From NCBI GenBank assembly GCA_023014485.1, contig JAJOZX010003208.1:58501-122500 (forward strand): DNA of 64,000 nt, given 5' to 3'. Each line of letters opens with the position of its first letter. Positions within the stretch are counted from its first letter, which is position 1. Below the pieces are notes generated by a model. The model was given only the letters and a program-made list of their open reading frames with translations, did no database searches and was not told where the DNA came from. The DNA comes from Bathynomus jamesi (taxonomy: Eukaryota > Arthropoda > Malacostraca > Isopoda > Cirolanidae). Both the position numbers and the translations under genes were made by a program. Positions 46,104 through 58,319 of the stretch are shown here, one piece after another.

Positions 46104-46649
46104 TTTAATTAGGCAATTATTTTTAATCATATACTAAGCGTAAGAAACGTAATCTCCCTAAATCCATCTTATTTATATGAAGCGACCGACATTGGACGCA
46201 ACTAATAAATAAAGTTAATCAACTCGATGACATCTATCGCAAAAATTAAAACCAACAGAAGAAGGTGAAGAGCACAAAAAAGACGAATATAAAGATATAT
46301 ATATATATATATGAGAGAGACTTTCTTGTTGCATTACTAATCTATCGGCAATTTCATTAATTTCAAATGGTCACCCACGTCATTGCTGAGAGTTTAGAAG
46401 CGATATGAAGTGCGCTTTTTTAAAGGAAAGAGTCTATTTAAGCGGACATTTCAAAATATTTACATAATTAAGTGTAATGGAGCTGAAACAGTTCCCGTAA
46501 TTAATTTTAATGCAAGATGAAATTCATTTAATACACCACTTTCATCTAACACTAAAAACTTTAAAAAAAATGAGTGAACAAACAACTATTACTGTATTCA
46601 GTAAAAGTACCCTATCCTATCACATCACACACACACACACATATATATA

Positions 46650-46701
<52 letters not shown>

Positions 46702-46713
46702 TATATTATATCA
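46020..46713. other. unassigned sequence with TA/TATG microsatellites
   Basis: TATG and TA arrays at 46026-46105, a short TA run at 46296-46312 and CA/TA arrays at 46626-46710. No gene or element recognised in between. Confidence 0.5.
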
Positions 46714-46860
46714 GGGGCGTATATTCAGGGTAGGTGTGCGCCGCACACCCAATAGATTTTCTGTAAATTAATATTTAATTAACCCTTTGTCTCCGTCTCT
46801 CAACTTTAGTCGAGACGAAAGAGATGCCCTAATTTATATATACTGTATATATATATATAT
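46714..46860. repeat. hAT-like left terminus
   Basis: CAGGGGCGTATATTCAGGGT at 46714 starts with a hAT-type end. Subterminal GGTGTGCGCCGCACACCC (46732-46749) resembles, in inverse, the GGGTGTGCGG next to 50920. It could be the left end of the hAT whose transposase is at 48.4-50.5 kb. Confidence 0.45.
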
Positions 46861-47621
46861 ACAGGGTGGGCCGTAAGTTTCCATACATAGGAAAAATAAA
46901 CATTTTTTATGGACAACCATTTTTATTATATAATATGCTCTACATGGTTGCCATTGTTTTGAAAACACATTTCAATACGTGTTCCCCACTGTTGATGAAC
47001 ACGCATTAGCACAGTTGACGTTATGCTTGTAATGGCGTTGGTGATACGTTCCTTTAGATGATTTATGTCTCGTATCTTTTCCTGATACACCATGGCCTTC
47101 AAGTGCCCCCAAAGATAGAAATCAAGGGGGGTGAGATCTGGGGATCTGGGAGGCCACTCCACAGGACCACGCCGACCAATCCAAGCATCCGGAAACTGCT
47201 GCTGATCCAAATACCGACGCACGTGAAGACCATAATGAGGTGGAGCTCCATCTTGCTGGAAGTAAACTGGGAAGTTACCTTCCTCGTTTAGCAGGGATGG
47301 GAAAATCTCTTCTTGCAACATGTTAAGATACCTTTCGGCATTAAGATTTCCACTGACAAAAATTGGTCCAATAATTCTGTCACCCCATATCCCGGCCCAC
47401 ACCATCACTTTACCGGCACCTTGCATCTTCGTCGGACTCAGCCAGTTAGGGTTAGCATTACTCCAATAACGTATGTTTTGCCGATTAACCTCTCCATTGA
47501 CGTAAAAATTTGCTTCATCAGTAAACAAGATCTTACGTCAAACGCATATTCTTAGGGTATCTGAAACATAAAAACAAACGTTTAATTTTTCCTATGTATG
47601 GAAACTTACGGCCCACCCTGT
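46861..47621 (-). mobile_element. DD41D-group element lacking the DNA-binding domain
   Basis: Near-perfect inverted ends of about 35 bp, starting ACAGGGTGGGCCGTAAGTTT. The minus frame 47528-46926 keeps the entire catalytic part: [12 protein letters not shown] (first Asp), [35 protein letters not shown] (second Asp) and [17 protein letters not shown] (third Asp, 42 residues on by my count). The N-terminus is deleted between the terminal repeat and the first Asp. TA at both ends. Confidence 0.92.
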
Positions 47622-47625
47622 ATAT

Positions 47626-48093
47626 TAGTGGACCGGATATCCGCATCCGTATCATTTTTAACACCGCATCCGCACTTCTGACTGCGGATATTACCTCTAA
47701 TAAATTATGCAATTTACAATTAAATTAGCTTATAAAGTAGCTTATAAGGTCCAGTCATGCACATTTCATGTAAAGTATTAATAATTATTAATGAACAAAC
47801 AAATATATAAACCTCAAAATATAAATAGCTGGTAACACAGAAAATTGAATGAAACTTGTTTCATTGAATTTTCTGTGGCTGAAACTCTTGAGAAAGTTAT
47901 TATTTTTATCATCATAAAAACATTAATATTAATTTTAATTCTTATGCATTGCCTGCCATAATAGTAACATCACAAAATTTGAAAAATTATGTCATATTCA
48001 TAATTCTACATTATATTGATAGATTAACTAAATATCCGCATATATTGAAATTAAAGATCCATATATGTTGAAAAACTGACATCCGGTCCACCA

Positions 48094-48096
<3 letters not shown>
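47626..48096. mobile_element. hAT-type MITE
   Basis: TAGTGGACCGGATATCCGCA at the left; complement TAGTGGTGGACCGGATGTCA at the right (a TGG duplication in one end). CCGCATCCG-type subterminal repeats link it to the family at 19036-20302. Non-coding; begins five bases after the DD41D element and ends in a TA array. Confidence 0.88.

Positions 48097-48155
<59 letters not shown>
48097..48155. repeat. (TA)n microsatellite
   Basis: TA array, then (TTTA)n, between the MITE and the hAT gene. Confidence 0.95.
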
Positions 48156-48158
<3 letters not shown>

Positions 48159-48446
48159 TTATTTATTCTTCTCCCCTACTATGGGAATATAAGTTTATGT
48201 TTACCCCATGCCAAATCAAATGGAAAAGGGAGAGAGCGAGGGATCAGGGCGGAGAGTGTGCGGTCTGTGGACAGAACACCCTCCATATTTGGTAAAGTGG
48301 GAGGGGCCTATGTTGCCATGGCCCGCGTCAGATGGCTTCTCAGCGAGCGAGTCAGTCTCAGTGACTGTCAGTTTCCAGTCAGAGTTCATGAGCAGAAGTC
48401 TTTCTATCCAGTACTGACATATTACTTTTTGTCTCTTCCGTAACCA

Positions 48447-50480
48447 TGCCAAACACTGTACAAAGTATATTAAGCACTCCTTTTTCAACACTTAGTTATG
48501 AGGACAAGTTGAAAGTGTTAGAGGAATGAAGGCCATGTCCAGCACTCCCAAACTTGATTAGTCAACACAAAGATAAAAAGTCTGGACATACAAGGCATTT
48601 TTTTTCTCAGTATAAATCTGTTGAGTGGCTGGCTGGATTGTGAAGAGCGTTCTAAATTTTTCTGTTGGCCATGTTTATTGTTCTCAAAAGAGAATAATAT
48701 CTGGAGTAAACAGGGATACTCTGATCTCAATCATCTGTCTGCTGCTCAGCAGAAGCATGAGAGATCGCAAGGCCATGTTTAGTCTTTTCTCAGCCATAAA
48801 ATGTTCGGCAAGCAAAGAATTGACACACTAATTGATAAACAAAAGGCACATGAAGCAAGCAGACACAATGAACAAGTAAAGAAGAACAGAGAAATTTTAA
48901 AATGGCTTATTGATGCAATATGCTATCTTGCTAAGCAAGAACTTCCTCTGCGAGGTCATGATGAGATTTCAACTTCAGTGAACAGAGGAAATTACATAGA
49001 AATTCTAGAATTGCTTCGGGAGTATGATTCTCTTCTAGATAATCATTTAAATACATCCACTGTGTTTCAGGGAACTTCTACTGTGCAAAATGACATAATC
49101 AAAGCTATAGCCTCTGTAATGAAAGAGAATATAAAAAAGGAAATTGATTCAGCACGATTTCTTTCTATAATGCTTGATGAAACCTCAGATGTTACGTCAA
49201 AATCACAGCTCTCAACAGTTTTGAGTTTTGTTCATGAAGGTAAAGCATATGAAAGATTCATTGGATTTACTGATGTTAATAACAGAACCTCTGGTGGCCT
49301 GTTTAAGCATGTAGTGAACATAGTTGAGGAATATCAGATCGAAAGCAAGTTAGTTGGACAGACTTATGACGAAGCATGTGTAGTAATGAATGGACATGTA
49401 AATGGCTTGCAGAAAAGTCATTGAAGCTTATCCTCTTGCCATTTTTACGCATTGCTATGCTCATGTGCTGAATCTAGTTTTACAGCAAAGCCTTTCCAGT
49501 ATCAAACAGTGCAAACACTTTTTCCAAATTCTGAGTGGAGTAGCTGCTTATTTTTCCAAGTCTTCTAAAAGAGTACATGCTTTAAATGAATTTGTTTCCA
49601 GAAGATTGCCCTCTGTTGCTCCAACGAGATGGAACTTCACATCTCGTTTAGTAAATACTGTAAAAAGTTACAGAAGCAGTCTTACTGATTTCTTCAAGGA
49701 TGTAATCGAAAATTCTGCAGATTGGGACACGGATGCAGTAGTAAAAGCACGGGGATTCTTGTCATTCTTGGAAGATTTTCAAACAATATTGTTCCTTGAG
49801 ATTTTTTCAAAAGTGTTTGGGTATACTGATGTTTTGTACAATATATTACAGAGTGAAACACTTGATGTACTGTACTGTAGTAAGAAAAGAAGTGACGTTA
49901 CACAACAACTGAAATATGATAAAGATCACAGTTTTGAAGAGTTGTGTCTGAAAAAGATGAGCTCCATGATCCACAGCCTAAAAGATGCAGACGAGAGAGA
50001 AAAAATGACGGAAAAGATGCTTATCACCAGTTGTTTTGCAAGATCATGAATAGCATCATTGATCAGATTCACACTAGATATTCTTCTCTCTCTAAATTAG
50101 AGTTTGAGTATGTGCGTCTCAAGAATGAACTCATGGTATTCTATTCAAGTTCAGAGTTCTCGTGCAAACATGTTCATGAACTAATGAACATAATGATAGT
50201 GAATCAACTCAGCTGCGGATTCAAAGAAGTCTATAAACTAGCAGAATTGACCTTCACAATTCCAAGCACCACTGCTTCAGTAGAACGTTCTTTCTCAGCC
50301 CTAAAACGAATAAACACATGCTACCGGGGAACACAAGGGCAGGAAAGGCTATGTAGTCTTAGTTTGCTTTCGATAGAAAAAGGGCTGCTAATAGATTTGA
50401 AGCAAAGAAGTTCCTTCTATGACGACGTTATTGCTCACTTTTCTTCTCAGAAAAGAAGACTCGAGTTTATGTATAAATAA
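48447..50480 (+). pseudogene. hAT transposase (TTF-type zinc finger, DUF4371-like, hAT dimerisation)
   Basis: MPNTVQSILSTPFSTLSYED (48447) precedes a TTF-type zinc finger spread over frames: HTRHFFSQYKSVEWL, then KFFCWPCLLFSKENN (about 48655) and RSQGHV. From 48801 three open frames with single shifts near 49420 and 49950 cover the rest. They give NEQVKKNREILKWLIDAICY, ARFLSIMLDETSDVTSKSQL (first Asp of a hAT catalytic core), DEACVVMNGHVNG, FTHCYAHVLNLVLQQSLSSI (CxxH), PSVAPTRWNFTSRLVNTV (conserved Trp) and STTASVERSFSALKRINTCY (late Glu and dimerisation). It ends FSSQKRRLEFMYK. The ZMYM/DUF4371 branch of hAT is the best fit. About 680 residues, close to full family length. Confidence 0.88.
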
Positions 50481-50765
50481 AGTCGGTTGAAAGGATGCCG
50501 TAGGAGATTGGCGTTAGTTTTTTGTTTTTACTTTTGAAGTTAAGGTTCACCAATTTCTTCCAGTGCTTTATTTGTTCTAAAGAGTGTGGATTACTTATGT
50601 TCATATGCTTAACATATTACACTGCTTATACATGTGAAGCAAAGAAGTTCCTTATATGAGGAGTTGAAGACGTTATTGCTCACTATTTTTCTCCAAAAAG
50701 AAGACTCGAGTTTGTGTGTAAATAAGTTCGATGCTTAAAGGAGCCCGTAGGAAATTGGTGTTAGA
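50398..50765 (+). repeat. tandem duplication of the hAT 3' end
   Basis: The last ~120 bp of the hAT frame and 3' UTR (GAAGCAAAGAAGTTCCTT... to GCCGTAGGAGATTGGCGTTA, 50399-50520) recur at 50636-50765 with clear divergence. The second copy no longer belongs to an open frame. Confidence 0.8.
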
Positions 50766-50942
50766 TTTTTTACAATTCACCTAAATTCTCCAAGTGCTTA
50801 GTGTAATATTGAGAAGGCGGATTGCGTATGCTTACCATATTACTATTAAGATTTATTAATAACTAAGTTAACATGAATTCAGTTATTAATTTTACTCCAC
50901 ATGATATTCCGCACACCCAATTCACACAGTCACCATCCGCCA

Positions 50943-50945
<3 letters not shown>

Positions 50946-51005
<60 letters not shown>
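50946..51005. repeat. (TA)n microsatellite
   Basis: Starts directly after CCGCCACTG, a probable hAT right terminus. Confidence 0.95.
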
Positions 51006-51009
<4 letters not shown>

Positions 51010-51178
51010 AATGTTACAGTGGCAACTTACGAGAAAAAATTGTCTCAAGACGCCGGAAACCACAACTTTAAACATATTCACGCGAAGGGGATTCAATTCT
51101 CCGCCGAGAAAGAATTAGGTCAGCATCCCCCTACGTTACCGAAATATGCAATAAATATATATATATATATATATATAA

Positions 51179-52767
51179 GGGTGTTTCATAACATGTGGGA
51201 CGCACTTTCAGGATGGATTCAGGACCTGAAAACAATGAAAAATTTTATATAAATATATGCCCGAAATCGCTTTGTTTCCGAGTTACAGCCCGTTGTGTGT
51301 TCCAGCAAGTATCTGCCTTACCTTTAAAGGAAGTGCTCAAAATGACCGCCTTGCGCTTGAATACACGCCTGAACACGCCTCGTCATAGACTGCCCTGACG
51401 TGTTCAAACATTCCAGGTATTGCTCGGATTTTCTGGCATCCTTGTTCACACGTTGGCAAAGCATTTCAACGTTGTCAATGAATGTCACGTAAACGATGGA
51501 TTTCAGATGACCCCACAGGTAAAAATCAAGTGGATTCAAGTCCGGGGAGCGAGCAGGCCACGCAATGGGTCCTCCACGGCCTACCCATTTATCAGGGAAA
51601 TGGTCATCCAAATAGTCTCTGGCTACTCGACTAAAATGAGGCGGAGCGCCGTCATACATAAACCGCATACGACGTCGGACACCAAGAGGAGCTTCATCTA
51701 TTAAATCGCTTAAACCATTCCTTAAAAAATTGGAGTAGGATTCCCCCGTTAATATTCCAGGCAAAACAAAAGGACCAATTAAGTTGTCGGCAATAAGTCC
51801 TTCCCATACATTGATACTAAATTGTTGTTGGTGCCTTGACTGGATGATGGCATGCGGATTCTCTTCGGCCCAGTGATGAGTGTTGTGAAAATTGATCACG
51901 CCATTTCTTGTGAAGGCAGCCTCATCAGAAAACATCACGGAGGATAGAAAAAGAGGATCGCAAGCACACTGTTGAAGAAACCAAGTACAAAAAGCCTCTC
52001 GTGGTGGGAAATCCGCTTTAGTTAGGCCTTGTACTCTCTGAATGTGATGTGGGTAAAGGTGTTGTTCCCGTAAAATTCTCCACACAGTTGTGTATCTTAC
52101 ACCCTCTGCTGCTGCTATCCTTCGGGTGCTGACACCCGAAGGATTCAGCACCCGCTCCTCCAACTCAACAGTTCTGGCGCTCATTGGTCTACCACCATCT
52201 GAAACTGAATGATCTTGTATCACCAAGACGCTCGTCTATTCTCTGAAAGGTCTTATCTGGCAGACGGCGATTCGGAAACCTTTCCGCTTGCAGACGTCTT
52301 GCTGCAACCGCATTACACTCGGCAAGTCCATACACGAGATGCATGTCTGCCATTTCTGTTTGAATAAGCCTCCATTCTCACTTCAAATGCACACTATCAC
52401 TGAAAAGCACAAAAACTTTTAAGGTTTTTTTTTTTCACTGGACTGCACTTATTCACGGTAAGAAGTTACGAATACGAACAGTGAAACACCACGATGCACC
52501 TTTGACTGACTGATGGCTCTACACTGAACGATATTGAAACATGTCATACAGTGTACGAAACATTACAATCGGCAAGGCCATACATAAAATAAGTTTCGTA
52601 CACACTCGCAAACAGTTTGTAAAAAGTTTGCGGAAAGAATTGCTGAAACACAAAACGGGCTGTAACTCGGAAACAAAGCGATTTCGGACATGTGTTTATA
52701 TAAACTTTTTCATTGTTTTCAGGTCTTGAATCCATCCAAAGTGCTTCCCACATGTTATGAAACATTT
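51179..52767 (-). mobile_element. DD41D Tc1/mariner element, near full length
   Basis: Long inverted ends of roughly 120-130 bp, tips GGGTGTTTCATAACATGTGG (left) and the complement of CCCACATGTTATGAAACATT (right). (TA)n lies on both sides. At 1.59 kb it is the most complete element of this group here; the copy at 23415-23873 is its truncated sibling. Confidence 0.93.
51324..52353 (-). pseudogene. DD41D transposase, one frameshift from open
   Basis: The ATG at 52353 gives MADMHLVYGLAECNAVAARR and FPNRRLPDKTFQRIDERL, a DUF4817-like DNA-binding start. One shift near 52225 leads into a 300-codon frame. This contains GVSTRRIAAAEGVRYTTVWR (helix-turn-helix), MFSDEAAFTRNGVIN (first Asp), INVWEGLIADNLIGPFVLPG, MRFMYDGAPPHFSRVA (second Asp), [17 protein letters not shown] (third Asp, 41 residues later) and ACIQAQGGHFEHFL. 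Full length is about 343 residues. I chose 52353 because the motif order then matches the 30-kb palindromic copies, which start MERFTTAEMADMHMVYG. Confidence 0.92.
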
Positions 52768-52777
52768 TATATATATA

Positions 52778-52871
<94 letters not shown>
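52768..52871. repeat. (TA)n microsatellite
   Basis: About 100 bp, among the longest TA arrays of the window, between the DD41D element and a Penelope scrap. Confidence 0.96.
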
Positions 52872-52875
<4 letters not shown>

Positions 52876-53075
52876 AATAAAACCACGAAGGAAATTAAAA
52901 AGTCCTGTCATGAAACCATGTTTCTTACTGATAAAAATCAACCAGAAACATGAAGTTTCGCCACAAGACTTTTTAACCCGTCTGTACTTACAGTGATAAA
53001 ACATTAGCATTACCACTGTTACAAAACATTATTAAAAGTATCACGGGTATCACGACTTTTTAGTCACCCTATATA
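52872..53075. repeat. Penelope terminal scrap plus small inverted repeat
   Basis: GATGAATAAAACCACGAAGG matches the Penelope terminal repeat at 38760 and 39016, then diverges. AAAAAGTCCTGTCATGAAAC and GAAGTTTCGCCACAAGACTT (52907-52975) form an imperfect inverted repeat. Function unknown. Confidence 0.55.
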
Positions 53076-53553
53076 TATAAAACAGCGTCTTTGATTTTGT
53101 TTAAGATAATCAATTAAATCGCCATTCTTATTATTACCGTAAATGTGCATGTTATGAAGGCAATGTGCACCTGATGCCTGCCACGCAGCCTTGCAACCTT
53201 TGTGCCTGCTCGGCGCCCACGATGAATGGCGAGTTCATTAAACGTTGTATCTTTTTTCTTTTCTTTGCAGTAAATCAAGTTATGCCCGGCCGGAAATTCG
53301 ACATACCTTGCAAGCAACTCCCTCGGGGGCCTCTCAGGGGATTAACAGAAAGGGAAAGAAGGAGGGAGGGGGAGAGGATCGTGACTTTGCATAAATTGGC
53401 CGAACGCAGTCCTTTACGACCTCCAATGAAACCGTAGACCAGGACTGAAATAGGCGTGTAACTGCTGGAGTTATAGGTGAGAATGGCTCACTCGATCTCA
53501 CCAGAGCAGACTCCTCAGCGCACGGAAAGTATACGTGTGTATCTCTGGGGGGG

Positions 53554-53612
<59 letters not shown>

Positions 53613-54126
53613 CTCTCTCTCTCTCTCTCTCTCAAAGGGATGTGAATTATACCTTTTCTGATTAAGCTTTTAACTTCCCCTCCTCTTGTTTCTCTACCTG
53701 AGTTCGTGCTAGGAAATTACCAACGGCAGCATAGTATTTACTCAAACCCTATTCCCTATATCTAGGAAAGAAGATCCACGTTTGATCTATAAACAAAACA
53801 TTTAGATTCTTTGTTTTAAACCATACATTAAAAGTGGTTATGTAACATTTAGCAATGCGAGCTTTCAGGCCACAAGAAACTCCAACTTATTTGCTTTAGT
53901 ACATAGAGAAGCACCATTTTTTAAGAAGTAAACGTTAATGGACGTATATAGGTCTCTCCATATATAAAAGCGTGATTGGAAGAGATCGACGAAAGGAAAT
54001 TAATGTACAAGCCTCCGTAATCAATGAATGTGAGCCGAAGTTTTCTTCCTTTCTCCCTCTTCTTCAGTCTCGCAAATTGAGTTCCTTTTCTACAAAACAC
54101 GAACACGATTTTTACGACTTCTAATT

Positions 54127-54129
<3 letters not shown>
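53076..54129. other. unassigned region with (CA)n-(CT)n
   Basis: A compound (CA)n/(CT)n microsatellite lies at 53556-53632 after a G-run. CTTTTTTCTTTTCTTTGCAG at 53251-53270 looks like a splice acceptor, followed by an open stretch to a stop at 53437 (MPGRKFDIPCKQLPRGPLRG). This could be a terminal host exon, but it is unsupported by any domain. Confidence 0.35.

Positions 54130-54161
<32 letters not shown>
54130..54161. repeat. (TA)n microsatellite
   Basis: 5' flank of a SINE. Confidence 0.95.
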
Positions 54162-54164
<3 letters not shown>

Positions 54165-54454
54165 CTCGGTGGTGTAGTGGTTAGCGTCGCTGACTACGAA
54201 TCCATCGGCCCCAGGTTCGAGACCCGACGGCAGCCGGCGCGCAGCAAAACCCAGCTGTTCATCCTTCCACACAATAAAGAAAGTGGTTGGTAGATAAATG
54301 GGTACCCTAGGTGGCCTAGTGGTTAAGACGCTGGGCTGCTGATGGGGCGTGGTTCGGATTCCACGTTAAACTGTAGGTCTAAGGTGGAGTGAAAAGCTTG
54401 ACCTTCGTCAGAATGAACAATTCGGGCGGAAGCTAACCAAAGGTTATACCAAAG

Positions 54455-54458
<4 letters not shown>
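54162..54458 (+). mobile_element. dimeric tRNA-derived SINE, full-length copy
   Basis: Nearly identical to 38441-38724 over both monomers and the linker (differences include CCCCAGGTTCGAGACCCG and GGGTACCCTAGGTGG). It has a duplicated tail AAAGGTTATACCAAAGGTTT before the TA array. Confidence 0.94.

Positions 54459-54498
<40 letters not shown>
54459..54498. repeat. (TA)n microsatellite
   Basis: 3' tail or flank of the SINE. Confidence 0.95.
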
Positions 54499-54502
<4 letters not shown>

Positions 54503-57301
54503 CGCTTCATTTAGCATGCGATTAAATGTGTAAATGCGTCTCATTTCCTCAAAAACTGAAGCACACAATTAAAATTCAGTATTTTGTACTCACAAAAAGA
54601 TCAGAGAATTTATTAGCAGAAAAGCGTACAATACAATAAGTTAGAACGTGAAGAGCAATTGTGCTTTCAGAGAAATAAAGAGAGCCATTACCGCGACAAT
54701 GGATCAAATTTCTAAGTTGGTCGAAAGCAATCAAATGAAATTTCTCAGAATCGCTCGTCGAAGTATTTTATTTATTATTATGTTCCATTAATAACGTTTA
54801 ATGGAAATAACGAATGGGAGAAGACGACGAGAAGAGCGAGAAATGAAAGAAGGGCAAGGAGGATCTTTAGGGAAATACAATTCATTAAACTAATGCCGAT
54901 AAAAAGATAGATAGATACACGTACGGATAGATGAATCACCGAGTCTGGGGGTAAGTAAATTAATGATGATTCGTGAGCGTGTATTACAATTTAGATACGA
55001 CATAAAAACCATGAGAGGAATTAAAACCGAGAACATGTTGCTGACAGCGAGTAATTCTTTTAGTGCAAGAAAGATATATCGAGATCTACTTCGAGTGGTG
55101 CATATAATTAAAAAAAAAATCGCGTGCTATTTTATGCACGCCCCTCTGCTTCAATGACCACACAACGAGAAATGGTGGTCCGTCTTGCGAGTATGCCGGC
55201 GGGCGTCGGAATGCAGCTTAATTGTTAAGTAGGGAGCAACGAGTGTGAAGCGATAATCATTTAGAAAATCAAAGGGGAGGGTAAACATGGAGCGACCACA
55301 GAGAAGGGAAAAGAGAAAATAATTCCGAGGGAAGACGCTTAATAACAGTAAGTGTTACGTTAAAGGGAAAGAAACTGAAGGGCTGTCTCATGGGGGTTAC
55401 TCGAGGGATATTTATGCCCTCTGTGAACCCGTAAGTGTCGCCAGGGGAAAAATAATTTCTTATAAATGAGACCAACGCGAGCTAAAATGTTTAATTAAAA
55501 TACCTTATAATTGTCTCTATATGAACATAATACGCCATTTAACAAATCTGCCTCATATTAGACATTCGCGGTGCTTATCTCCATTACTGATACCAGGTCA
55601 CGGTTTCTACCTTAAATCCCCGCTCCTGGGAAGAGTACGGTGACCGTGAAAAAGCTCGCTTGCACGGCTATTATTAGACTCCTCAATCGAAAATTTCTTA
55701 AAAATTTAAGACCTAATGCCCAAAATGTTCTTGAAGACACATGGCGAGACCCGAAGAGCAGACGCAGCTGTACTCGCAGTAGCGCACAATCGTTATGGGA
55801 AAACAAGAATATAAAGGAATGGTGGAAGACACTCGAAGTGTTTTTTTTTGTGTATATATATATATATATATATCCACTTTTCCTCTCATATACTCTCTCC
55901 TTCCCTCTTTCTTGTTTACTTATTGCAACACCGACGCGAGAACACCTTTCGCAACGTTTGTTACAAAAGGATTGCAACCGGGACTCGAGGGACGAAAGAG
56001 GCTGAAAAAGGTTAAAAACTGCGCGTGAAGCGAGGACGGCGTGTGGGAAAGCGTCTCTGCAATACAAAATTCGTTTTATAGTATAAAAAGAATTTGGGGA
56101 GGGAGGTTATGTATTATGTTACTTTCATTTAATACCTGTCTGCATGCGCTTTATCCCAAAGCAAAATTTTACCTCTGCAACCACACTTCACTGCGTGGAG
56201 GATTCAGACGTATACAACATTATATGTTGTGGATAAAATTACTACATAAAATCTACTAAATGTCTTAGTTAAAATACAGCTCTCAGAGCTCAGAGTAACC
56301 GAAAACCTCTTCGCGTCGTTTGATTCAAATGACGAGAATAACGAGGGACAAAGGAGACCCAAAGGACTCAAAGGAATCACGTGAAGATTGAAACTACAAT
56401 GGAACAACCGAGGAGGGTGATTTTAGAGCGGGGACTGAACGCGCCCAAACGCTTTCAGAAAGGTTTCATCACCTGGTCTTCTATTGCCTCTATTCCTGTG
56501 AAAGCTCAGACGAATAAGAAAGCTTATCACTTATCGTCGATGAGAAAAGCAAGAAAAAACATTAGTAGTTGAAATCTTGTATATAAAATAGATGACAAAA
56601 GTTCGGAGCACTCGAAAGCGATTTACATTCTAATACCTTCGTCTTCAATTTTTCAAAATTAATTGACTGCCACTGAAACTGAAAACAGAGGAACGCTGGA
56701 CAATTCAATTCAGGATACAAACGCATTAAAATGATAATTAACTCTTACAACTGCTTCCCCTTGCCTTCTCTGACCACGCTTTTCTGCGGGCAGTCTCACG
56801 CGATCACTTCGAATCACTAATAAAAATATGAGGCTGTTAAATTCAATAAACTCTAAATTTTATTTAAAGATTTTTTATAACACTGACGTTAATTCTTTTG
56901 CATGTTCTATTCAATAACCTCTCGATTCTTTCTCCATAAAGAATGTTACTATAATCTCTATTCTAAATTCAAACAGAGTTTTAAAATAGGATTTACACAA
57001 TTTTCCCATGAGAGTAATTACAAAACTAACATCGCATGCTGAGACAAACATTATAACAGATTGTATAGGACTAAGCAAGTTTAAAACGAGAACGGAACAA
57101 TCTTCTGGATAAACATGAACGTGCGTGTAGCACGTATAAAGAAGGTTATCCTCGGGTTAGGTTAGGTTTATTAAGTTATCTAGATTAGACTGTCGCGGTT
57201 TCGTAAGGTAGCACTGTGTGTGTGTGTGTGTGTGTGTAATCTTACAACGTTGCTACAGATGGTAACGAGAGCAAAAGAAAATATCGACAGATAGTCGCAG
57301 A
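54499..57301. other. unassigned DNA, possibly host
   Basis: No transposon ends are recognised apart from a short TA run at 55854-55873 and (GT)n at 57214-57236. Overlapping frames at 55612-56067 on both strands, and others, lack motifs. TTATCCTCGGGTTAGGTTAGG at 57148-57167 holds one AGGTTAGG unit only, not a telomeric array. Confidence 0.4.
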
Positions 57302-57620
57302 TTGTGATGTACCGATTCCAAAATTTAGCCGATACCGATTCTTTGCCTATATTTAAAAAAATCATTTCCCTTCATAAATTCTACTAATCTAATGTGAAAA
57401 CTTTCAATTTTCATATTTTTACATTTCAAATTTGTTTAAATGCTTTTCCTCAGCTCACTCCACAATATACAGCACCAGATTTTGTTACTCATATACCGTA
57501 GCTAAAATGATGTGAAGTAGTATTATTACTCAGTAATATGATAAAATAATTTTATCTTAGTTTCATAAATTGACAACAACAAAATTTTTCATTAAAATTT
57601 CAAGACCTGGTGGCCTATTT

Positions 57621-57804
57621 CAGGGCTTCTCAAACTTTTTTCACTTGCGACCCCTTTGGATCAGACAAATATTTTCGCGACCCTTCACTCAATGTCAGAA
57701 AAGCAATAAGTACTAACACTGTATATTTATGAAAAAAATAATATTTTCAAATGTTTCTGCGACCCCCAATAATATTTACGCGACCCCTAGTTTGAGAAGC
57801 GTGG
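57621..57804. mobile_element. hAT-type MITE
   Basis: CAGGGCTTCTCAAACTTTTT at the left; the complement end reads CCACGCTTCTCAAACTAGGG. GCGACCCC units sit near both ends. 8-bp duplication GCCTATTT at 57613-57620 and 57805-57812. 184 bp. Confidence 0.92.
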
Positions 57805-58319
57805 GCCTATTTGAATAAAAAAATGTATATATAATTTGGGTTTATAAAATACTTAAAGTCAACATAACAAGATAGTTTAATATATAAATTATAAAGTACA
57901 ACTTAATATAGAATTATTAGTATTAACATAGAGTAGATTACAATAGTTTATAATACATATTTAGAGATTAGCTAGTTGGAGAAAATCTAAATTTATGGGC
58001 AACTTAACTTATAAAGCTTTGCCTTTTTCATGAATGTAAAATATTTTATATAATGACACTTTAAAATGAGTACAAATTATCGTAAATAGTGTTTTTTTTC
58101 TGTTCAATTTTCTATAAATATAGATTTTGCTTTGTAATGAAAATTTTTAGATTTCAAAGAATCGGTGAGAGAATCGGCTAAATTTGACCAATGCCGATGC
58201 CAGGGCGTGAAACACTCGTACCTCTCAAAAAGTAGGAAAATAGGAAACTTGCATCTGAAAAAATAGGAAAAAAATAGGAATAAAATTTTAAAAATACGAG
58301 CAAAACAGGAATATTTTTT

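Noticed and set aside
53253..53437. Host terminal exon with splice acceptor
   Set aside because: The acceptor-like tract is good, but the 50-odd codons after it have no recognisable motif, and no upstream exon can be tied to it.
53334..53609. Val-Cys repeat protein
   Set aside because: Translation of a (CA)n array on the minus strand.
57148..57170. Interstitial telomeric repeat (TTAGG)n
   Set aside because: Only one or two GGTTA units are seen, no array.
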